Below are positions 1-7,290 of a stretch of DNA of 64,000 nt, piece after piece. The notes below the pieces were generated by a model, which ran no database searches, was not told where the DNA came from, and was given only the letters and a program-made list of their open reading frames with translations. Location: contig JADJVH010000010.1 in NCBI GenBank assembly GCA_016716665.1, positions 62,001 to 126,000 of the forward strand. The letters run 5' to 3'. Each line of letters begins with the position of its first letter. Within the stretch, counting starts at the first letter, position 1. This stretch comes from Candidatus Opimibacter iunctus. GTDB taxonomy: Bacteria > Bacteroidota > Bacteroidia > Chitinophagales > Saprospiraceae. Position numbers and translations under genes: made by a program.

Positions 1-341
1 ATACCATTCACCTTGATGATACGCTTGACTTTACTCAAGTCACCAAGTTCTGTTTTAAGGACAGCAATCTGATTGACGGCTACACTCTTCGCGGCTTCAT
101 AGCCTTGTTCGATGGTAAGGTCCTGGCCAAGTTTCCCGGTGATATATTTTCCATCAGGCCCATTTGGACCTTTGCCTGCGAGGTATAGTAAATTGCCTGT
201 GCGCACTACATTGACATAGTTGGCTGCAGGATTAGGCGCGGCAGGAAGGGTGATACCCATTTGCATTAATTTCTCTTCAGGCGATTGAGCCTTTCCGAAT
301 ACAGGGATTATAAAAGCAATGAAGATCAACAGATGTTTCAT
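1..341 (-). CDS. Exported RidA (YjgF/UK114)-family protein, C-terminus cut by window edge
   Basis: The reverse complement from an ATG at 341 reads as an open frame of 113 codons that leaves the window at base 1. It starts with a short hydrophobic signal peptide (MKHLLIFIAFIIPVFGKAQ) and continues with a segment typical of RidA/YjgF proteins: NYVNVVRTGNLLYLAGKGP, then a glycine-rich stretch, then a helix with the pattern QGYEAAKSVAVNQIAVLK and DLSKVKRIIKVNGM. Known RidA members deaminate reactive enamine/imine intermediates in the cytosol. The signal peptide places this one outside the cytoplasm, so its substrate is unknown. Its ATG lies one base after the glpF stop (TGA-T-ATG), so it is probably co-transcribed and translationally coupled with the glycerol genes. 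The family call rests on about two thirds of the domain. Confidence 0.82.
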   Translation of the reverse strand, partial: MKHLLIFIAFIIPVFGKAQSPEEKLMQMGITLPAAPNPAANYVNVVRTGNLLYLAGKGPNGPDGKYITGKLGQDLTIEQGYEAAKSVAVNQIAVLKTELGDLSKVKRIIKVNG

Positions 342-342
342 A

Positions 343-1053
343 TCAGATTAGGTTGTAAATGAGTACTGCAAGAGAGGCCCCCACGACAGGCCCGGCTACC
401 GGGATCCAGGCATAGCTCCAGTCACTATGCCCCTTCGTCTTGATGGGCAATAAAAAATGTGCGATTCTCGGTCCCAGATCCCTGGCTGGATTGATCGCAT
501 ATCCGGTCGGGCCACCCAGTGATAATCCAATTCCCAAAACCAATAAGGCCACAGGCAACGCATTTAATGTACCTAGCATATCCGTTGAAGGTGACAAACA
601 TAGGGCCCCGAAAAGCAGGACAAATGTGCCAATCATTTCTGTCAGCAGATTGTGCTTCGGACTGCGTATAGCCGGAGATGTACAGAATACTGCACGAATC
701 AGTTCTTTGTCAGCAGTGACATCAAAATGCTTTTTATAGGCTAGCCAGGCTACCACACTTCCACAAATTGCTCCGGTCAATTGAGCAAATATATAAGGTG
801 CGATAAGGGTCTTGTCAAAACCCTTAAAAAGGGCTAGCGCAATGGTCACCGCAGGATTGAGATGTCCGCTACCACCAAGATGTACAGAGGTGTAGACACC
901 TACAAATACACCCATGGCCCAACCAAAGGTGATCACGATCCACCCGCCTTGTTGTCCTTTTGATTGGGTCAATAAGACATTAGCCACCACACCGCATCCA
1001 AGGATGAGCAACAACATGGTCCCAAAAAATTCTCCAATAAAATGTTCTGCCAT
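343..1053 (-). CDS. glpF: Glycerol uptake facilitator (aquaglyceroporin, MIP family)
   Basis: An inner-membrane channel for glycerol, about 236 residues, the usual MIP length. Six hydrophobic helices are evident. Both half-helix signatures are present: HLNPAVTI (NPA near residue 66) and AINPARDLGPR (NPA near residue 188). The Asp after NPAR is the mark of the glycerol-conducting subgroup rather than of water-only aquaporins. I chose the ATG at 1053, which gives the N-terminus MAEHFIGEFFGTMLL typical of the family. An in-frame GTG at 1068 would add five residues and leave only three bases after the glpD stop. It sits downstream of glpK and glpD in one minus-strand operon, so uptake, phosphorylation and oxidation of glycerol are encoded together. 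Confidence 0.93.
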   Translation of the reverse strand: MAEHFIGEFFGTMLLLILGCGVVANVLLTQSKGQQGGWIVITFGWAMGVFVGVYTSVHLGGSGHLNPAVTIALALFKGFDKTLIAPYIFAQLTGAICGSVVAWLAYKKHFDVTADKELIRAVFCTSPAIRSPKHNLLTEMIGTFVLLFGALCLSPSTDMLGTLNALPVALLVLGIGLSLGGPTGYAINPARDLGPRIAHFLLPIKTKGHSDWSYAWIPVAGPVVGASLAVLIYNLI

Positions 1054-1071
1054 GGAATCGAATTTCACTCG

Positions 1072-1557
1072 TTAACTATTGATGGAAGGAAGATAAATCT
1101 TTGCCAGAAGAGTATACTCATTTATTTGCTTTTGGACCCAACCGGTATCTTTTACCAGACAAGCCGCCATCAGCTCCGCCACGATTGGTGCCGCTTCCAC
1201 AGAGGCCTTCACGTCGAGAAATAACATGCGACTCCTGCGGGCAAGGAAGTCTTCGATCGCTTCACACATCTCTTCCTTTACTGCCCACACAATTTCTGCT
1301 TTTACATTATCAAAAGCCGGATGGATTTTTTCGCCAAGCTCCGGATCCTTTTGTATCATATCGAGTATGTGTGCTTTATCCGAACCATAATAATACAAAG
1401 GGGATTCAAAATCTGTTTGCTCCTGATATCCATGAATGGGCAATTCACTAGTTCCCGATAAAGCAGCAGAGAGATCAGCTCTTTGCACTGCCACATTGAC
1501 CGCATCTTCAGCCATCTTTCGATAGGTGGTCCACTTACCACCGGCGATGGTAATCAA
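1072..1557 (-). CDS. glpD: Glycerol-3-phosphate dehydrogenase, C-terminal part (after frameshift)
   Basis: This frame carries the C-terminal part of GlpD. It includes the conserved segment ITIAGGKWTTYRKMAEDAV that closes the FAD domain, followed by the helical C-terminal domain (EIVWAVKEEMCEAIEDFLARRSR), which is characteristic of aerobic GlpD. It is not an independent gene. The open frame extends upstream through codons reading HHITVSDSGL to about 1587, where it joins the frame of the 5' fragment if one G is added to the short G run on the coding strand. Joined, the protein is about 519 residues, normal for the family. The break may be a sequencing error or a recent inactivating mutation; the ends on both sides look undegraded. 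Confidence 0.85.
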   Translation of the reverse strand: MITIAGGKWTTYRKMAEDAVNVAVQRADLSAALSGTSELPIHGYQEQTDFESPLYYYGSDKAHILDMIQKDPELGEKIHPAFDNVKAEIVWAVKEEMCEAIEDFLARRSRMLFLDVKASVEAAPIVAELMAACLVKDTGWVQKQINEYTLLAKIYLPSINS

Positions 1558-2630
1558 TCCTGAGTCTGAAACCGTGATGTGATGATCCTGGACAATGATG
1601 CCGTCTTACCACCACCCTTCACCAAGGGTCTCAACCCGCAGAATACACTTTTGATATCTGCATATGACGGATCTTTCATCAGGTAATGGCGCATGGTCTG
1701 CAGGACAAAATCTATTTCATCGCTCTGCGCTCTGGGCTCTACAGATGCAACCCCAACCGGCGTATCCGTTGTCCCTACGATAATCTTCTGATGCCATGGT
1801 ACAGCAAATAATACCCTGCCATCATTCGTCCTAGGAATCATGATTGCTGTTTCAGCAGGAAGAAATTCCTTATCTAATACAAGGTGAATGCCCTGGCTGG
1901 GGCTAACGAGAGTTTCAGCATCAGCATCATCCATATTCAGGATGGCATCAGAGAATACACCTGTGGCATTGATCACTGCTTTTGCCTTGATCTCATAAGT
2001 CTCACTTGCAAAAGCATCTTTTACATTGACCCCGCAAATGTTTCCACCTGCCTTCAACAGTCCTTCAACGGAAAAATAATTTAATACGACTGCTCCATGA
2101 TCTGCTGCAGTCATGGCGAGGTGAATGGCCATGCGGGCATCATCAAACTGACCATCGTGATAACGTATTCCTCCTCGCAGTCCTTCCGGATCAAGTGTCG
2201 GAGCAGCAATGAGAGTTTCTTCCAATGATAAAAACTCAGTTGAACCTAATCCGAGGTTTCCAGCCATCCAATCATATGCCTTCAATCCCACCCCATAGAA
2301 GGGAGATTCCCACCATTCATAGTTGGGGATGACAAAGGATAGATTCCTGACCAGGTGTGGCGCATTCTTCATCATAAGGCCACGCTCGCTTAGCGCATCC
2401 ATCACCAGTCTTATATTTCCCTGCTGCAAGTATCGCACACCTCCATGCACTAGCTTAGTGCTGCGCGATGAAGTGCCTTTGGCAAAGTCAAATCGTTCAA
2501 ACAATACGGTACGAAGTTCTCTTGAAGCAGCATCAACAGCTATACCCAGTCCGGTAGCTCCACCACCAATCACACAGATATCCCACTCACCTCCCTCTGC
2601 CAGTCGGCTGATCATCTGTTGTCTTTGCAT
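1554..2630 (-). CDS. glpD: Glycerol-3-phosphate dehydrogenase, N-terminal part (frameshifted)
   Basis: FAD-dependent oxidation of glycerol-3-phosphate to dihydroxyacetone phosphate, feeding electrons to the quinone pool at the inner membrane. The N-terminal dinucleotide-binding motif is clear (DICVIGGGATGLGIAVDAA), followed by the family signature KGTSSRSTKLVHGGVRYL and, later, GLRPLVKGGGKTASLSR. After that Arg the frame runs into the unrelated residues IITSRFQTQD and a stop at 1554. The expected sequence continues in the next frame (1072-1557), so one base is missing near 1587. I place the start at the ATG at 2630 (MQRQQMISRL). A longer frame from 2717 would overlap the end of glpK and adds a non-conserved leader. 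Confidence 0.88.
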   Translation of the reverse strand: MQRQQMISRLAEGGEWDICVIGGGATGLGIAVDAASRELRTVLFERFDFAKGTSSRSTKLVHGGVRYLQQGNIRLVMDALSERGLMMKNAPHLVRNLSFVIPNYEWWESPFYGVGLKAYDWMAGNLGLGSTEFLSLEETLIAAPTLDPEGLRGGIRYHDGQFDDARMAIHLAMTAADHGAVVLNYFSVEGLLKAGGNICGVNVKDAFASETYEIKAKAVINATGVFSDAILNMDDADAETLVSPSQGIHLVLDKEFLPAETAIMIPRTNDGRVLFAVPWHQKIIVGTTDTPVGVASVEPRAQSDEIDFVLQTMRHYLMKDPSYADIKSVFCGLRPLVKGGGKTASLSRIITSRFQTQD

Positions 2631-2668
2631 CGGGGAGTCTTGGTTTTCTTCAGGATAAAGTTCAGGGT

Positions 2669-4168
2669 TTACTTGTTCTCTGCCCAGGCTATGGATGCAT
2701 TGACTGCCCGCTTCCAACCTGCAATATTTTTATTCCGATGATCCGGATCCATTGCAGGTGAAAAGGTTCTCTCGACCTGCCATTGTCTTTGAATCGTTTC
2801 CACATTAGGCCAGAATCCTACGGCGAGTCCGGCAAGGTATGCGGCCCCGAGTGCTGTGGTTTCTGTAATCCTTGGACGTACAACCTTTGTATTGAGGATG
2901 TCACTCTGAAACTGCATAAGCCGGTTATTGACCGTCGCACCACCATCGACACGCAATTCAGCAATATTAATACCTGTATCTGCTTCCATGGATTTTAATA
3001 CATCATACGTCTGGTAAGCAATACTATCAAGTACCGCTTTGGCTATATGCCCCCGGTTACTTCCCCTCGTCAAACCAAAGATACTACCCCGCGCATGCGG
3101 GTTCCAATAAGGTGCGCCAAGGCCGGCAAATGCTGGTACGACATACACCCCATCACTGTCCTCCATGTCACCAACTATCGTTTCTATTTCTCCGGAGGTA
3201 TGGATGATATTCAACCCATCACGCAACCATTGTACCGCAGCACCCGCTATAAAGACACTTCCTTCTAATGCATACTCTGTTTTGTTACCAATACGCCATG
3301 CTATCGTGGTCAACAAATTGTTTTTGGATTTAAAGCCCTTCTCTCCGGTGTGCATAAGCATAAAACATCCGGTGCCATACGTGTTCTTTACCATGCCCGG
3401 CTGGATACACATCTGTCCAAACAAAGCCGCCTGCTGATCTCCTGCTATGCCTGCGATAGGTATAGATGAACCGGGTACTATATTTCCGGTCAGTCCGTAC
3501 ACTTCACTACTGGATCTCACCTCAGGTAATACACTGCGTGGTATAGAAAAAAGGGTCAGCAACTCCTCATCCCACTCCCCGCTATGAATATCGAAGAGCA
3601 TGGTACGTGAGGCATTGGAGACATCCGTGACATGGACAGTGCCACCAGTGAGGTTCCACACCAGCCAGGAATCTATAGTGCCAAAGGCCAGTTCACCACG
3701 CTCAGCTTTCTCCCTGGCATCCGGCACCTGGTCGAGTATCCACTTGAGCTTCGTTGCTGAAAAATATGCGTCAATGATCAGACCAGTTTTCTCCTGGATG
3801 ATTTTGGCATATCCCGCCTTGACCAATGCATCGCAATCATCCGCAGTCCTCCTGTCCTGCCACACGATGGCATTGTAGATTGGCTTACCGCTCGTCCTGT
3901 CCCACACCACAGTGGTCTCACGCTGGTTGGTGATCCCGATAGCAGCAATCTGGTTGATAGTGATGGCTGCCTTGGCCAGCGCCTCTCCCAATGTACTGAT
4001 CTGGCTGCTCCATATCTCCTCAGGATCATGCTCCACCCATCCTGGAAAGGGATAGATCTGTGCAAATTCCTTTTGCGCCACACTGATGATATCCCCCTTA
4101 TGATTGAATAGTATACTCCGGCTGCTTGTTGTTCCTTGGTCAAGTGAAAGTATGTAGGTTGTCGACAT
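2669..4168 (-). CDS. glpK: Glycerol kinase
   Basis: Phosphorylates glycerol with ATP to glycerol-3-phosphate, trapping it in the cytoplasm. The 499-residue length is standard for GlpK. FGGY-family features are all present: the N-terminal phosphate loop (LSLDQGTTSSRSILF), the glycerol-binding segment GWVEHDPEEIW, the region around NQRETTVVWDRTSGKPIYNAIVWQD, the GDQQAALFGQ motif, and the C-terminal nucleotide-binding segment LRVDGGATVNNRLMQFQSD. It is the first gene of the operon glpK-glpD-glpF-ridA-like. The 86 bases between its ATG and the terminator of the neighbouring giant gene must hold the operon promoter; I could not pick a convincing one. Confidence 0.97.
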   Translation of the reverse strand: MSTTYILSLDQGTTSSRSILFNHKGDIISVAQKEFAQIYPFPGWVEHDPEEIWSSQISTLGEALAKAAITINQIAAIGITNQRETTVVWDRTSGKPIYNAIVWQDRRTADDCDALVKAGYAKIIQEKTGLIIDAYFSATKLKWILDQVPDAREKAERGELAFGTIDSWLVWNLTGGTVHVTDVSNASRTMLFDIHSGEWDEELLTLFSIPRSVLPEVRSSSEVYGLTGNIVPGSSIPIAGIAGDQQAALFGQMCIQPGMVKNTYGTGCFMLMHTGEKGFKSKNNLLTTIAWRIGNKTEYALEGSVFIAGAAVQWLRDGLNIIHTSGEIETIVGDMEDSDGVYVVPAFAGLGAPYWNPHARGSIFGLTRGSNRGHIAKAVLDSIAYQTYDVLKSMEADTGINIAELRVDGGATVNNRLMQFQSDILNTKVVRPRITETTALGAAYLAGLAVGFWPNVETIQRQWQVERTFSPAMDPDHRNKNIAGWKRAVNASIAWAENK

Positions 4169-4254
4169 GGTGATGTTTTATATCCCTTGTAATGTATAAA
4201 AGATTTAGATGTATTTTTTGCCTGGCTCTTTTGGGGATTTAGGGGCAAAATAAA

Positions 4255-4284
4255 GGCCTCTATCCGGTTTGCCGGATAGAGGCC
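4255..4284 (-). terminator. Rho-independent terminator of the 4309-9987 gene
   Basis: A perfect 13-base-pair inverted repeat (GGCCTCTATCCGG / CCGGATAGAGGCC) with a 4-base loop, followed on the minus strand by the U-rich run TTTATTTT. It lies 25 bases past the stop of the giant gene and separates it from the glp operon promoter region. Confidence 0.93.
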
Positions 4285-4308
4285 ATGTATAACATACATA
4301 TTTACGTT

Positions 4309-7290
4309 TTACTCCTTTCTCATGATCATGAGGACTTTAGTATAACGATCATCATCGGTGCGCAGTTGAATCATATACCCGCCTTCCGGAATATTAGAAA
4401 TATCCACTTGGTGCGTTGTAGTGCCTCTAGACACCTTGAGATTCTCCAGCAGCAAGGTTTGTCCCACAAAGTTCATGAGTGACACCTGGACGCGCTGATC
4501 CAGCAATGACTCAAAACTTATAGTAAGGCCGTCCTTTGCCGGATTAGGCCACATACTGAATTGAGATAGGTTTGCTTCCTCAATGCTGCTTTCCGGAAAC
4601 GATGGTATTGCCGGCACCACTACATTGTGAATTTCAATATCCTGTTCACCGGAATTTTCTACTAATGGATTCGGTGAAATATCCTCACAATCAAGTGTTG
4701 CCTGACAAGTCGTTGAGCAACCATACGCATCTGTGAGCGTAAGGGAAATTTCAACTTCATCCCAGCCAATATACATCCCCATATCCGGTGTGCCTTGTCC
4801 TGACTGGATAAAACACTTTTCACCAAAAACCTCCCAAGCATAGGTGATACCGCCTAATCCACCGGAGGCGCCGCTCGTAATGGGCACATCGTGTGAATTA
4901 CAGTCAACGGATTCAGGCACAAAAATATCGCAGGACAACTGTGTATCCGGTATCCAGGTGATATGCTGAGTCGCTTGTGAGGTGTTTCCGCATACATCAG
5001 TGGCAATCCATGTCCTGGTCACACTATACTCTCCAGGACCTGCGCCCGGATCAGTAGTTTGCGTATACGCCACAGTTACTGAATTTGAATAGTCTGAAGT
5101 ATTCACAGTTCCTGCTGGAGGTAAAGGTGCACAGATAATCGTGGCCTCCTCAGGAATGGCACTGATCTCCGGCGACATGTCATCCATGATATCCACTGTG
5201 ATAGACAATACACTTGAATTACCACAGATATCAGTCGCAACCCATGTATATAATCTTCGTTCGTAGTAGCCATCCGATGTGCAGTTGTCAGCATAGCTCA
5301 CTTCAAGGGTAAATACCGGAATAATCGCTTCATCACATTCGTCTTCAATATATATGCTGTATTCATTGAGGTCATTCAACTCACGCATCAGCTCCGTTTG
5401 AGACAAATGAACAAGGCGGAGTCCGGTGTCTATGAATTTCTGGATTACAGAATTTGTTGCCACCAATATCTCCGGAGGTGTTTGATCACCCAGGATAATC
5501 CGTTGGTGCTTTGTCGCAATATTTCCACATGCGTCTTTAGCACTCCATATCCGCTCTATGACCCGGCCCTCTCTGCAAGTCCCTTGGACTTCGGTCTCTG
5601 TCATCGTGACTTGCACATACTGATCAGCACACCGGTCATAGGCTGTCACTTTGGGGAGCGAGAGATCATCACAAATTTCTTCGACTACACCATAAATTAT
5701 CGGACCGCTTTTATCTCCAACATGTATAGTTTGGTTTAATACAGTCACATTGCCACAAGCATCTGTTGCTGTATAAACACGTAACAGATCATATTCATAT
5801 GGGCAATCGCTCTGCTGGGTATTGATCGCCGTCTCAATGTGTACATCTCCACAATTGTCAATGACCTGGATGCTGGGAAGTGAATCCGTGCAGCTGATAG
5901 TCAGCTCACTGTCAAAATCCAGGAAGACAGGAGATGTATGATCCACAATATGCACCGTAACTGTGAGTTGCGAACTATGACCACACATATCTGTAGCAGT
6001 CCATTTCAGCTGTAAGACCGCTAATACGCCATTGCCGGCAGCACAATCATTTGCCTGCATCAATGTTTCGTGAAAATCTATATTCAAGCCTACGGGGCAA
6101 TCATCATTGACCACTACATCATTCGTCCCAAAGGAGGTATACTGATTTCCATTTGCCTGGCATTCCACGGTGAGTATTTCTCCTGGTGCAAGTGCCGCCA
6201 GTAGAGGATTTGCAAATACAATGGATGGCCCGTTGTTATTGTCAGTCAAGATAATGGCTGTATCACGGACAGAGTTTCCACAAGGATCAAATCCCTCATA
6301 GGTCCTGCGCACTGCCGTTCCCGTACCACATGGGCTGGCTACTGGCACATCCCAGTATCTGACATTTCCATTTCCACAATTATCTATTGCCTCCACTTCA
6401 TTGAGTGCCGGATCACCATCACAGGTCAAAGGAGGAACCCCTACCAATACCGGAGCTTCATCATCGATCAGGTGAGCTGTCAGTGTCAGGGATGTCTTGT
6501 TTCCACATTGATCTATTGCATCCCATCGGAATGTGCGTTGTTCAATATACCCAAAGTAATCACAGTTGTTTGACTCAATAATTTCCTTTTCAAACGTGAC
6601 CGAGCCCGCAGTGCCACAAGAAGGCTCACTATAGACGGATGCTGTACCCAGGTGATCATAGAATGCGGGAATGCCTCCTTCATTGCATGTATACTCCAGG
6701 ATGGTTCCATCAGGCATACCGGCTATTTCTGGTTGCGTGATCCTGAGTTCAGGTCCCTTTTCATCAATCAACGTGATAAGCTGTTTTGCGACCGTTACAT
6801 TGCCACAATCATCAGTGGCTGTCCAGGATCTGGTGATCACTTGCCCATCCCTGCAGCCAGGCGCCGGATTGGATTCACTATACAGGATCACGCATGCGCA
6901 AAGACATTCGTCAGTTGCATAGATATCATCAGGTGGGGCAGGCATTTCATCACAATTGACCTGAATGTCGGAAGGTACACCATGTATCACCGGTGGAACT
7001 TCATCAACTAATGCAACATAGACAATAGCAGTAGCACTGTTGCCACAAGCATCAGTGGCAATCCATCTTTGGCGAAACAAATTGATATAGCCATCTACAG
7101 CACAATTACCATCATCCTGCAAAGTCTCAAGGAAGGTCACTGTGACGGTTCCATTACAATTGTCACTTGTACTCACACTACCGGTGCTGAAGGATGGAAG
7201 TTCCCAATCCGGATCCTGGCCTTCACATTGAACATAGATGGTTCCGCCATTTGGTACTCCTTGCAACAATGGATCTGTGAAGGTGATCAC
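4309..7290 (-). repeat. Family A shared C-terminal half, copy 1
   Basis: This stretch aligns without obvious indels with 10375-13356 at an offset of 6066 bases. Identity is patchy. It is very high around 5400-5650 (against 11466-11716), where differences are a few per 100 bases, and clearly lower near the 3' end. The encoded segments are co-linear, from the domain that begins VITFTDPLL to the sorting domain. This is a gene-duplication product with possible gene conversion in the middle. Confidence 0.85.

Noticed and set aside
2631..2717. Longer N-terminus for GlpD
   Set aside because: It would overlap the conserved end of glpK and add a leader not expected in GlpD. The ATG at 2630 fits the family start.
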